A stretch of 64,000 nucleotides of DNA, taken from the NCBI GenBank assembly GCA_965230195.1, contig OZ245997.1:248001-312000 (forward strand). The letters are read 5' to 3'. Under the pieces are notes generated by a model. It saw only the letters and a program-made list of their open reading frames with translations, had not been told where the DNA came from and did no database searches. Positions 15,001-24,939 of the stretch are shown piece after piece. Each line of letters starts with the position of its first letter. Position 1 is the first letter of the stretch. Origin of the DNA: Putridiphycobacter sp965230195. Its GTDB lineage: Bacteria > Bacteroidota > Bacteroidia > Flavobacteriales_D > Crocinitomicaceae. Position numbers and translations under genes: made by a program.

Positions 15001-17068
15001 CCTACAAAAAAGCATGATACCAAATCGTCTGATTTGTCACAAATTGGAACAGATGATTGGTTTTCTGAGCTGAGATTGGACACGAATTATGATGCTGTGC
15101 TTGAGAATCTGGGAGAGCAGCAGATTTCCAAACCAGGTCTCCGACGAGAGGATTTCTATGAATGCGATTATCAGCAAGACGCCGTGCCTTATAGCATCCA
15201 GATGACTCAGATGGTCACCAAGAGCCCTGAATGCAAAGAAGAATTGGCTGAGAAGTTCATTGACAGTTGGCATGAAGCATTCACCCGTCTATTGGCAAGT
15301 CCCGAACAGATCACACGTTCGAAGACAGCAGCGGCTGCCTGGATGCGAGCAGAAGATAGACTGAGCGTCGACATCGAGAGAATGACAGAGGCATTGGAGG
15401 ATTTCCTTCCACAGAATGTCTCTGCAAGAAAGAGACCTGATATCAAAGGACCGTCGATCCATCTGCCAGGATTCATCAAGCACTTGGCGACGAAGGGAGC
15501 CGAGAAGAAGATCTTTGCCAGCCGAAAAGGAGGTGGCAAATCCGAGTATTCGGTGGCCATCGTGTTGGATATATCTGTTTCAATGACGCATGGCAGAAAA
15601 CAAACATGTGTCCTCGAGACAGTTCTCTTATTGATTGGCGCTCTGAAGCAGATGAATCTCGAGAACTTTACCCTTCTTCTCTTTGGTGATAACTTTTTTC
15701 CAGTGAAGTTGGCAGACGCCATGTGGGAAGACGTGTCCATCGCTGCTTTCATCAGTCTTATGAAACAGAGAAATGAGCCCGTGACGAAAGATGCTGATGC
15801 ATTGCTCTTGGCTGAACGGTTGCTTGACAGAAGCGACTGTCGAGGGGCAAAGAAGATCATTGTCCTCACAGATGGATACGGTAGTACGGGTGTCAGACTT
15901 GCAGCTTCTCTGCAGAAACTGGAAGAGTCAGGGATTGATGTTCTTGCCATCGATGTGGGAGTCGAACCTTCCTTTGTTAAGAAGTGCTACAACAAATGGA
16001 TCACAGCCGCATTGCCTCAGCTCGTGCCGGACGCATTGGAAAGTGTGATGGACAAGGTCGAGATTTCAAGACTGCACGAAGGCAATGCAGCAGCAGCAAA
16101 GGATGAAGGAGCGGCAGTGGCAATGCTGACGGGCAATCAGACCGCAATGGAAGAGCTTCTAGATAATCCAGAGCGTCTCTTTCCTGAACTCCAGAAGATG
16201 CTGAAAGCAAAGAAAGAATTCTTGAAAGATAAAGACGGAAGTGGTCCTTCGACCTTCTCCGTTGACATCTGCTTCGTCATGGATTGTACATCGTCTATGG
16301 ACGATCTGATTGAGGCAGCCACTGATCAAGTACAGGTGAAGAACACTGTTTCATTCGTGGCCTGCAGATGCATCGAAGTTGTTTTGTTTAGAAAATATCT
16401 GAGCACATCCAGAGGGAGATCACAAATCAGAATCCTGATATGACGGTGGACATTCGTTTTGGAATGGTGGCTTACAGAGACTATGGAGATGGAAAAGAAT
16501 ACCAAATCTGTCGCTGTGAATTTGAGAGTGGAACAGACAAGCTAAGAGAGTTTTTGAAGGAACAAGAAGCATTTGGAGGAAATGACGGCGCCGAAGATGT
16601 GTTGGGCGGATTGCTTGCAGCTACAGAGCTGAAGTGGAGCAGCAAAGCACGGTTTCTCATCCTTATTGCCGATTCACCTGGTCACGGCGTCGAACTCCAT
16701 GGAGGATTTGACGACAGGTATCTTCGCATTCTATTCTGCAAAGATATCGACTAGACGGTTCACCGTATAATAGGTTTCCAGATGGAGATCCTACTGGGCT
16801 GAAGACAGATGCTATCATACGAAAGATCATTGACAGGAACATCTTCTTCATGGGATGCAAAATCCACGCGTCAACGGATATGATGTTTGAGAGGTTTAGA
16901 GAACTCTATGACGACAATGATCGTCGAGAATTGCATTGTCGCCCTCTGTTTGATGAGGATGAAGGCGGAATTGAAGACGTTGATGGACTGAGCAAGGAAG
17001 TGGTTGCACGATTCGGTGCAATCGTCTCAGACATGATTACAGATGTCATTCTCGTTTCATTTTTCTGA
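3..17068 (+). CDS. Giant AAA-Ig-VWA protein A (midasin-like, 5' partial)
   Basis: Open from the left edge; about 5,619 residues are encoded here. Predicted exons are 3-996, 1051-3209, 3250-16335, 16392-16717 and 16774-17068. Order of parts: a midasin-type AAA module (Walker A-like GGTCSKKT at 252-275, Walker B-like FVFFDDIN near 750, a HPETRIFAAADR sensor-1-like stretch, and an AAA lid with ITFRTL near 1230); about 7 kb of mostly helical linker with coiled coil near 5500; ASH/HYDIN-like Ig repeats (about 8.9-10.25 kb, with IDFGTLL and INFGVV); another helical stretch; an acidic low-complexity linker (about 12.9-13.3 and 13.9-14.3 kb); then three VWA domains starting near 14.42, 15.55 and 16.26 kb (LIDNSGSM, VLDISVSM, VMDCTSSM). 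The AAA-linker-acidic-VWA order resembles midasin/Rea1, a ribosome-assembly AAA protein. The last VWA resembles that of alpha-kinase VwkA (MVAYRDYGDG, ADSPGHG). Function is unknown; a chelatase/MoxR-like remodelling machine is inference. Confidence 0.85.
997..1050 (+). other. Predicted 54-nt in-frame intron in giant gene A
   Basis: GTAAGC donor, pyrimidine-rich tail and TTGTAG acceptor. The length is a multiple of three and there is no stop codon, so the frame reads through. Removing it joins LPEIDS to DVSEMK just after the AAA core, where the retained residues look like translated intron (FLSSLTLFIV). The size matches neighbouring introns. Confidence 0.65.
3210..3249 (+). other. Predicted 40-nt intron in giant gene A
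   Basis: The upstream frame ends at a TAA at 3267-3269 and the downstream frame is closed on its 5' side by TAG at 3247-3249. Splicing GTGGAT...GATAG joins the two frames exactly and restores TVYKDRM, which lines up with RTWKDLI of paralogue B. B has no intron here. A one-base frameshift or a longer intron (for example donor at 3147) is the alternative. Confidence 0.55.
16336..16391 (+). other. Intron inside third VWA domain of gene A
   Basis: A 56-nt GTGAAG...GTTTAG intron directly after the codons for ATDQVQ. Splicing restores QKISEHIQ and then VDIRFGMVAYRDYGDG. Paralogue B has a 54-nt intron at the same codon position and phase (48646-48699), so the intron predates the duplication. Confidence 0.85.
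16718..16773 (+). other. Last intron of gene A
   Basis: A 56-nt GTATCT...AATAG intron, phase 2, within an arginine codon. Splicing yields FDDRFPDGDPTGL. B has a 50-nt intron at the equivalent place (48267-48316) giving IKDRFLDGDPRGL. The position is conserved but the intron sequence is not. Confidence 0.85.
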
Positions 17069-17516
17069 TCACATGCTGTGTCCTGCCTTTGAATGGAGAC
17101 TCAGTCTTCCAGACCAAAAAACAATTCATGGTTTCAGCATTCGTCATAACTTACTTTTGAAGACTGTATTGGGGATTGAAGGAGAGACATAAGTTTGCTC
17201 TTTGTCTCTCACGGTGTTTTTGACTATCCTTCGTTTGGCATGATCAATGTCAGTAACATGAAGACGTCAACTCAACGTGTTACTGTCGATAATGAAGTTC
17301 CGTGTTCGGTAACATGCGAATCTGCAGATGTGCCGCGAAGAAACTCCAGCCATTTCCGCCATCTGTTAGCATGTTCGTCACTCATCATATTATCTGCGTT
17401 CGACACGAGTGTCGCCATTCGGAATGACAGCCATGAATAAGCATTGTTGTCTTGGATATTAGCGTCCAACGAGTGAACTCAGAGGTATTAAGAGAATCCA
17501 AGACAGCTAGTTCGTT
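17069..17516. other. 3' intergenic between convergent gene A and TTC4
   Basis: 448 bp between two convergent stop codons. Short open frames exist on both strands, but none joins a neighbouring gene or shows recognisable motifs. It probably holds the two 3' UTRs. Confidence 0.6.
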
Positions 17517-19013
17517 CTATCTTCTTGCAACAGATTCCAGAAATCGGCGGTGGTAGTTTGATCCTCGAGCCACGATGAAGAAAGTGGGAACACCAGGAAC
17601 AATGCAATCTGTTCTCTTCAGCACACTGTGGATGCTCCAACTGGGTAGGACATGTATAAAGGAGGCTGCTCGTTCTCCGTACATCTTTGGGGCATGCAAT
17701 TCTGGATCCCCGTGATATTCTCCCATCAACACACTCTCCATTTCTCCCTAGTGTCACACAGGTGGATCAACAAAACGAATGCATGCCAGAACGTCTACAG
17801 ACATGAGAGAAAGGCTCTCCCGCATTGGCTAGATAGTAGACGTCAATCGTGTCCCGTCTGTACTCCCTAGCTGTATCCCACGGAAGTGGGGGAGCCTCGG
17901 AAGAAAACATCTGCAGACGGTGTGACTAGAAAGCGATCTGATCCGTGTTCGGTTTTACCACATCCAGGAGTTCCGAGACCAAATCTGTTTCAGATACATC
18001 CTCAATGATATCTTGCTGCATTGATTCGGGATAGACAAACAGCACGGGCCAGTGCAGAACTCCATCTGCGTCAACGAATGGCTTCCGTTTGCCCACCTTG
18101 AAGTTCGATTGACAGAGTCTGGCCAAAAAACGATGCTGAACATGATGATCTGTGTCCAGAAGACAACCTGATATTCCTCTTAGCAAACTGCGCCAAGAGT
18201 TCTTCAGCATCCCGTTTAAGTGTGGCCTTCTCCTGCTCCGAATGCTTCCTTTGCTCTTCAATCACAGCGTTTCTCCGTGCTGCATCCTGCAGAGCCGCTC
18301 GTCTCGGCGAGAGCATAAAGAATGATTGAGTGGGTGACAACGTTTGAGAGTTGAACGAGGTCTTTGTTTGAAGGATCCTGGGACAATCCCGTTTCACAGT
18401 AATGCAATGCGGTGGCAACTTCATCTAATCTTAGCGCAGATTTGGCACCGCGATAGTATGCCTTCCAGCAAAGACATTCCAGCAGAACACATTGGATGCA
18501 CAGTGACCTTAATGTTCGTTGCATCAATCTTTATCGCCGTCTCGCTGTCATCCAATGCTTTCCTCCAGTTCTCTAAACAGTCACAGACCATGCATTCTCT
18601 GTCTCAAGATGTCCACATCGAAGCTCAGTTAACTCAGATGAATCTGTGCCTGAGCTCGGTTGCTGAAAAGAACAGATCGCAATTCGGGGCGCCCTTCCAG
18701 TTTAACATCGATGCCTTGCGTGTAGTATTTAATCGCTTCTTGAAAGTAGAGTTTGTTATTGCTCTTGAGTGCCACTTTCAGTCTCTGATTTCCCTGTTCC
18801 TGCACAGACGCAGCAGCAACCTTCAGGATCACAAGTGCTCAGAATCGCACTGCTCACCTTGAAGTTCTCGATTTGCTCCTCCAGTGTCGACTCGTCATAC
18901 ATCAGCGAATGAATGGCCATACAGTCTGGATGGTTTTCTGCATTTTCGGGTAGCGTATCCCACAGCAGTGCCGGTAGAGCAGCATCGCTGTCGTTCTCAG
19001 CATCATTATCCAT
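17517..19013 (-). CDS. TTC4: TTC4/Cns1-type Hsp90 co-chaperone
   Basis: Eight predicted exons give 380 residues, close to the roughly 387 of human TTC4: 19013-18858, 18799-18634, 18572-18508, 18461-18342, 18286-18097, 18065-17959, 17910-17803, 17747-17517. Exons 2-4 carry the TPR repeats (GNQRLKVALKSN, SNRAQAQIHLKNWRKAL, KAYYRGAKSAL). A coiled helix follows (EEQRKHSEQEKATL), then AKRNIRLS and the C-terminal Wheel domain (LHWPVLFVYPE, PLPWDTA, VPTFFIVARGS). The TPRs of this family bind the C-terminal end of Hsp90/Hsp70 in the cytosol. The chosen ATG precedes a typical acidic TTC4 start (PALLWDTLPEN). Its start lies 82 bp from the divergent SLC44 gene. Confidence 0.9.
18066..18096 (-). other. 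31-nt intron in TTC4
   Basis: The shortest intron I could support (GTGGGC...CGCAG). Without it the frame shifts between IELQ and the Wheel domain. With it the protein reads IELQDGVLHWPVLF, matching the family with no gap. Confidence 0.75.
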
Positions 19014-19095
19014 CTTGTCATAAATGCAGTAGCGGCGCGGCATATAACGCGGCACGTCAGTTTTGCGACATTTTGAGTTTGCGTGCGATCTCCAA
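19014..19095. promoter_or_regulatory. Compact bidirectional promoter region TTC4 / SLC44
   Basis: Only 82 bp separate the two divergent ATGs, so both 5' UTRs and any core promoter must lie here or overlap the genes. The tract is GC-rich with GCGGCGCGG-type sequence and no TATA box that I recognise. The role is inferred from gene orientation alone. Confidence 0.45.
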
Positions 19096-20956
19096 ATGCC
19101 TGAGACTTCGGAACCGACGGAGAAGGAACCAGAGGGAGGCCCCGGGTTCGAGTACGATAATCGACCCGTGAGGGACCTCCTATGGACAGTGTTCTTCCTC
19201 CTCCTCGTCGGACTCACCCTCGGGTTCGGGATCTACGCCGGCGTCAACATGTACGCCTTCGTTTCGCGACAGCAACACACATGACGCTTCTCTCTGCACA
19301 GGAACGACCATGCTTCTCGGCTGTTCGACAAAGAGTATCACACGAATCCGGACTACTGTCCCCTCCCGGAGTCGGAGTCAGGCGCGAACGCAACCAGCGC
19401 CTCCGAAACGGAGTCAGTCGTGGCTATGGATTCGGTTGACGGCGAGACGCCGCTTAGGAGGTCCCTAAAGCAACAAGCAGCTTTTGCCATTCCCGGCGAG
19501 CAACCGGGCGAGGTCGCTATTCGAGACCCAAACCAGTCGAGTTTCCTTGAGTTTTTGGACCATGCATGGGTCTGGGTGCTTGCTTCGACCGGTGCTGCCG
19601 TTGTTATGGGCTTTATCTTTATTTTGCTGTTCTCCTACTTTGCGGCAGTCATGGTGTACACTGTGGCTACTCTTCTCGTCGCTGTCCCTCTGGCTGCTGG
19701 GATCATTCTCATTGTCGTGTACGAGGACAAGTGGGGCTGGGCGTATATCTGTGTGGGCGTTGTCATTGCCATTCCCTTACTGCTTTTGCATTCCCAGCTC
19801 AATCTTACCAGCAAGCTGTTAGATTTGGGTGCAGATGGCATTCGAGACAACCTTGATCTGGTCTTCTTCAGTGTGTGTACCAATTTCGTCCTATTGGCTT
19901 GTCTCACAGGACTGCTGTGTTTTGGTGTTCTGGCACTCACCAATGGAACATTCGATGTCAATAACACAGCAGATAGAGATCTTTTCCCTGACGAGTGTGT
20001 GCATTACCTCACGGGATTTGATGTGGACTGTTGTGACTGGAACATGGATGGTTGGGTAACCGGTTACTGGGTCCTCCTTCTCATCATGGTTATCTGGGTC
20101 ATCTTTTTACTGAACCAAATCCGAGTCTACGTCGTGGCTGGAGTCGTTTCTCAGTGGTACTTCGCAGACGAAGAGAACCGAGGAAACATGTCTATCATGA
20201 AATCGTTAGGGTACGTCCTTACCTTCACTGGCAGGTGCTCGTCATAAAAGCCTTTGCTTTAGGTTTGCGCTGACCTCATCCTTTGGATCTTTGGTCTTGA
20301 GCAGCCTGATCTTGACGATCTCCAATATCATTCGTCGACTATCCGAATGGATTGCCAAACAAGCACAGGATGAGAATTCGCGATTCAAATGGCTGGCTGC
20401 CTGTCTGGCCTGTTTGATTGGATTCATTGCCCATATCATCGAATGGGTGACAGATTTCGCCACCGTCCGAATGGCCATCACGGGAGAATCGTTTTTCTCG
20501 GCTGGAAAGGGTGTGGTGAACATGATGACTCAGAATTTCATCAATGCCTATGCTATTTGGTAAGAAACACGCACCTGTCTTGTATATGGCTAAAAGAGCG
20601 TCTGTGCATACGTCAGGTGGTTCCCGCCCATCGTCCTGTTTGTATGTTCGTTCTTGATGTCGGGATCTGTGGCTGTCGTGTTGGCTCTGGCTGCCAGAAA
20701 CACTTGGAACGACGAAGATGATTTGACAGATGTCCGTGCATGGTCTTGGTACATGTTCCTGATCTCATTCATCCTGATGATGAGTGTCCTGCATTTCTTC
20801 TCCACTCTGCTCATCGATGCCGTCAACACTATTTTTGTCTGTTTTGCCATCGACCGCGAAAACAAAACGGAAAAGAACTCAAAGGCTCACGAAGTCTTTA
20901 CATCTTTGGGTCTTGTGTCCGCACCATTGGCCGCAGCCGGCGGAGCCGCCGTCTAA
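19096..20956 (+). CDS. Choline-transporter-like protein, SLC44/CTL family
   Basis: Four exons (19096-19250, 19302-20210, 20263-20559, 20617-20956; introns of 51, 52 and 57 nt) encode 566 residues. A short cytosolic N-terminus leads to a first membrane helix (LLWTVFFLLLVGLTLGFGI). An extracellular loop of about 100 residues follows, then many hydrophobic helices in the usual CTL order, including WVIFLLNQIRVYVVAGVVSQWYF and the family's MKSLGFALTSSFGSL segment. The C-terminal part holds STLLIDAVNTIFVCFAIDRE, the conserved CTL end with a D-x3-T-IF-CF pattern. Family members carry choline or related amines across plasma or organelle membranes; the substrate here is not determined. The start lies directly before the first helix. 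Confidence 0.88.
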
Positions 20957-21295
20957 ATCTGCTTGAGCTCTTTTGCAGAACAAACATTACATGAGTGCGT
21001 CATGAATGTTCAAACGCATAACATCGTTTCGTTTTTAGCTTTTTGACATTTGGAAAGGGTTTAGATGATGGGAAGGGTCCTTGTGCTGAACGATCGCTAA
21101 CAATGGTTCCCATTGAAAGACATTCGACGAAATGAAAGAAGCGATTGGTCATTAAGTGAAACGAAAGGGGCGAAGATGTGACGTTGAACAAACAACGTCG
21201 TACGCCATTTGAGGTAGTATAGAATCGCGTTTGCTCGTGTCGCTCTTGTTCTTTCATCTCTCTTCTTGTCGCCCATTGTGACGCTTTGTTCCATC
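20957..21295. other. Intergenic SLC44-SHMT
   Basis: 339 bp with no supported gene. It should contain the SLC44 3' UTR and the SHMT promoter. No repeat or RNA gene recognised. Confidence 0.5.
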
Positions 21296-23180
21296 ATGTA
21301 TGGATTGACGCGGACGGTATCTGGAGTCAGAAGCCTTGTGACCCGACTTCAACCGGTATGATCTGCTCCCTCGAATCCGAGAAGCCGATGTGCTCATCAT
21401 TTCTTGTTCGTTGTTCAGCTTTTGGCCACGCAGTCTTTTGCGGCAGTGGTAAGCTCCTTGTCCGTTACGTGCTTTCTTCGCCAATTATGTGTGTTCGCAG
21501 CCGGCGGCGTCACCAGAGGCAGAAGAACTACCGGTATAGTGCCATCAGACGGACATCGTTTTTCATCCCCTTCAATGACAACTGTAGAAATGGGTGTCGA
21601 AGATGAATGCTCCGCTGTCCGAGATGGATCCTGAATTGTTCGATATCATCGAAAAAGAGAAAAACCGCCAGTACAAGGTGCTGCCCTCTTCTTCATCTGC
21701 CCAAGGCTGAGTGAGAAGATCACTGTATTCCCAGGGACTGGAATTGATTCCGTCTGAAAACTTTACATCTGCATCCGTGTTGGAGGCTGTTGGATCTGTC
21801 ATGACAAACAAGTATTCTGAGGGATATCCAGGAGCGAGATATTATGGTGGCAATGAGTTTATCGATATGGCAGAGAGTCTGTGTCAGAAACGGGCACTAG
21901 AGGCCTATAGGTTAGATCCCGAAAAATGGGGTGTCAATGTGCAGTCCCTCTCTGGATCACCATCCAATTTTCAAGTCTACACAGCACTGCTCAAGCCGCA
22001 CGATCGAATCATGGCTTTGGATCTGCCACATGGAGGTCACTTGAGTCATGGATACCAAACAGACACAAAAAAGATCTCAGCTGTCTCCATCTACTTCGAG
22101 GTACATCGAAATGCCGATCGTACTTCTCATGATCCCGTCCGCATATCTTTCTGTCCTTTAGACAATGGCTTATCGCCTGAACGAAGAGACTGGCCTCATT
22201 GACTATGACAAACTTGAGGAGATGGCGATGCTTTTCCGACCGAAGATCATTATTGCTGGCTTTTCTGCCTATTCTCGACACTATGATTACCCAAGAATGC
22301 GTCAGATTGCTGACAAAGCGAAGGCTATTCTATTGGGTAATGCTGTATTCTATCTTACCGGCAGCTCATTCTCAATGCTGTCCCTGCAGGAGACATGGCA
22401 CACATCAGTGGCTTGGTTGCAGCAGATGTCATTCCTGGTCCTTTTGAGCATTGCGACGTGGTGACCACCACGACACATAAATCATTGAGGGGCCCTCGCG
22501 GCGCGATGATTTTCTATCGGAAAGGCCAGAAAGGCGTCGATAAGAAAGGGACGCCGATCATGTACGATCTGGATAGCAAAATCAACTTCGCCGTCTTTCC
22601 TGGCCTCCAAGGAGGACCCCACAATCACACGATTTCTGGATTGGCCTGCGCCCTCAAACAAGCCCTGAGCCCAGAGTTCAAGGAATACCAGATTCAGGTT
22701 CTGAAAAACTGCCAAGCGTTGGCGAATGGATTGATGTCGAGAGGCTACACCCTTGTGTCCGGGGGAACAGAAAACCATCTGCTGTTGCTGGATCTCAGAC
22801 CGAAAGGCGTCGACGGCGCACGGGTGGAACGCGTCTTAGAAATGGCACACATTGCATGCAACAAGAACACTGTCCCTGGAGACGTCAGTGCCATGATCCC
22901 TGGAGGATTGCGCATGGGGACGCCAGCACTGACGACCCGCGGATTCACGGAACGCGACTTCGACAAAGTCGCAGAATTCGTCGATCGCGGGGTCGTCATT
23001 GCCAAAGACATTAAGGCCAAGGCCGAAAAAGAGATTGGCTCCAAAGTAAAAGACTTCAATCGATACCTAGAGCAGAACAAATCTCCGGAGATCGAAGCAC
23101 TGGGTAATGATGTGACGCTGTATGCTAAGCACTTTCCCACTATTGGATTCGAGAAGAGCTCCATGAGATATCAAGACTAG
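21296..23180 (+). CDS. SHMT: Serine hydroxymethyltransferase, mitochondrial form
   Basis: Seven exons (21296-21355, 21419-21448, 21501-21533, 21588-21677, 21735-22100, 22162-22336, 22390-23180) encode 514 residues, the usual length for a mitochondrial SHMT. Residues 1 to about 40 form an Arg/Ser-rich presequence (MYGLTRTVSGVRSLVTRLQP). The enzyme core begins at EMDPELFDII and shows GLELIPSENF, YSEGYPGARYYGG, DMAHISGLVAA and the PLP site TTTTHKSLRGPRG with Lys282. It converts serine plus tetrahydrofolate to glycine plus methylene-THF. Three of the introns split the presequence, and exon 2 is only 30 nt. I saw no second, cytosolic SHMT in the window. Confidence 0.95.
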
Positions 23181-23377
23181 ACGATGGCGGCGGCATCTTG
23201 AGGAGTATCCTGATGCCTGGTGTCCTTTTCTCATTGTTCGATTGTTTATTTTTTGAATCGTCGGATTTTTTGTGATGTGACGTCATCGATGGCTTCGCCT
23301 TTGCATTGTCTATACTTGTGAGCCGGAGAATCTACGACCGTCATCCTTTACTGCGATAACCGCGTCGACGGGAAACC

Positions 23378-24610
23378 ATGCGGCACATTTCGTTCTTCGC
23401 TCTGACGGCAGCACTTGCCATTGGGACACTGCTGATGCTTCAGCGGCTTCGGTGCGGGTCTTCTCAACTGCAATGATCCAGAAAGTCTGTTGTCTGTGTC
23501 CAGACCCGAAGTGCTGCTCGTCGGAAACGTGACAATCGACATCGTCGACGGCAACCGCACCGTTGTGCGTTTCCCCTTTCACATCATGTATAGATACTTG
23601 AGGAATCATGGATGGTGTGGCAGGGTGGTGCGATTTCTTATGCTTCGGCAGTACTGGAAGCACAAGGAAAGAGAGCTTGTGTTGTGACGAGTGAGTCCAC
23701 GACTACACATGTGTGAATGTCTCAAGACAGTGAGATTGCTGCAGCTGCTGGGCCAGATGCCGATTTGTCTATTTTTAAAAATCACGACCTGCATATTGTG
23801 CCAGACAAAGAATCGCTGACATTTGTGCACACCTACACGTGGTGGGGTGAGATTCGACAACCATGAGGGACTGTTCAGTGAAGGCGGATGATGTGACAGG
23901 TCATAAACGTGTGTTGCACGTCACTGGCCGACCTTCCATCACTCTTGATCTGCACCACGTTCCTCTGCAGTGCCGTTTGGCCAAGACGGTCTTGATCATG
24001 CCGTTACTCCCCACAGATGTCTATTCGCCTTCCTTTGTCAAATGGAGAAGTCGTTTTGAGTATCTCTCTTTCATGATGTGACAGATTGGGTTCTCTGTGT
24101 GTACAGATATTCAGAACCGGCTGTTGCCTCAGCAGATTGGCCTGGCAGCACAAGGCTTTCAGAGGGACACAGCTGCAGATGGAAAAGTGTTTGCCTACAA
24201 TGCCCCACATCCTCTCCTGCTGGCACGCATCCCTTTGTTCCGAAACATAACGCATTGGAGTGCATCTGCAGAAAAGCTTGGGTGAAGGGGTATCTGTTTT
24301 CCTGTCCGATGTGGAATCTGATCCATGGTCTAAAGAAGACCTTGCAAAGGTGGTGTCCTCCAGTGATCGATTGCTGATTACGCGAGGAGACAAAGGAGCA
24401 ACAGAATTTGTTGAAGGATATTCTCAGATGGACATCAATGCGACGAAAGTTGACAAGGTCATCGACACAAACGGTGCCGGTGACACCTTCGCCACTGCAT
24501 ACATGCTGGCTTTGGCGGCGCAATCTCCAAATCCGGGATGGGATGCATCTCGTGCAGCCGCCGTCCTCATTACAAAGCCACAGGTGCCTCCATGCCTCTC
24601 CAGTCTTTGA
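23378..24610 (+). CDS. PfkB-family sugar kinase with N-terminal hydrophobic segment
   Basis: Seven predicted exons (23378-23451, 23504-23561, 23624-23690, 23727-23846, 23900-24049, 24107-24236, 24277-24610) give 310 residues. Kinase motifs in order: VLLVGNVTIDIVDG, GGAISYASAVLEAQG, FVHTYTWWGHKR, VTGRPSITLD, LLPQQIGLAAQGFQRD, LLITRGDKGATEF and the PfkB signature DTNGAGDTFATAYM, whose first GAGD aspartate is the catalytic base. The fold phosphorylates sugars, inositols or nucleosides; the substrate cannot be told here. The first 25 residues are strongly hydrophobic (ALTAALAIGTLLML), suggesting a signal anchor or organelle targeting, which is unusual for this family. The 36-nt intron at 23691-23726 ends in AAG and is the least certain junction; the C-terminus after ITKPQ may also be spliced differently. 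Confidence 0.82.
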
Positions 24611-24785
24611 ACGGAGGTGTGCCAGTGTCGTTGTTTGCAGAGATGTAAGCCATGGTGCATTGCATCCGAACAAGCTGCATTTCGGTTTCTGACAGTCCGT
24701 AAAGAGAAGCAGAGTCATCGTTGGTGGGCGGGATATCCACAGGATTGGATGTCCTTTCCTGTACTAGGACAGTACTTTGCACCAT
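24570..24785 (-). other. Coding-like ORF of unknown status
   Basis: A 71-codon minus-strand frame ending in APVAL, with a protein-like stretch (SLYGLSETEMQLVRMQC). It overlaps the last 40 bp of the PfkB gene and lies downstream of the GYF gene stop. I recognise no family and found no convincing upstream exon. It may be chance, a UTR, or the last exon of a small gene. Confidence 0.2.
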
Positions 24786-24939
24786 CCGTGATCAACAAAG
24801 CCACTGATCCTTGACAAAGAATTCCGGAAATCTGTTGCTGTAATGGATGCACTTTTATCAAACATTGTTTATAACGCACACATCTCTTCCTTAATAACAA
24901 CAACACAGAAACGCCATTCAAACCAAAATCACCATACCA

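Noticed and set aside
3..17068. Calling gene A a bacterial operon or phage protein because of its length and rare introns
   Set aside because: Conserved spliceosomal introns at the 3' end, shared in position with B, and eukaryotic neighbours rule this out.
17272..17469. Minus-strand frame after the TTC4 stop with protein-like text (NNAYSWLSFRMATL)
   Set aside because: I first joined it to the upstream exons as a separate gene. Those exons turned out to be the TTC4 Wheel domain, which ends naturally at 17517 (FLESVARR), so no support remains.
17926..18261. Alternative TTC4 exon reading ending at a stop at 17926
   Set aside because: It breaks the frame before LHWPVLF. A 31-nt intron (18066-18096) and a 48-nt intron (17911-17958) give a full-length TTC4 instead.
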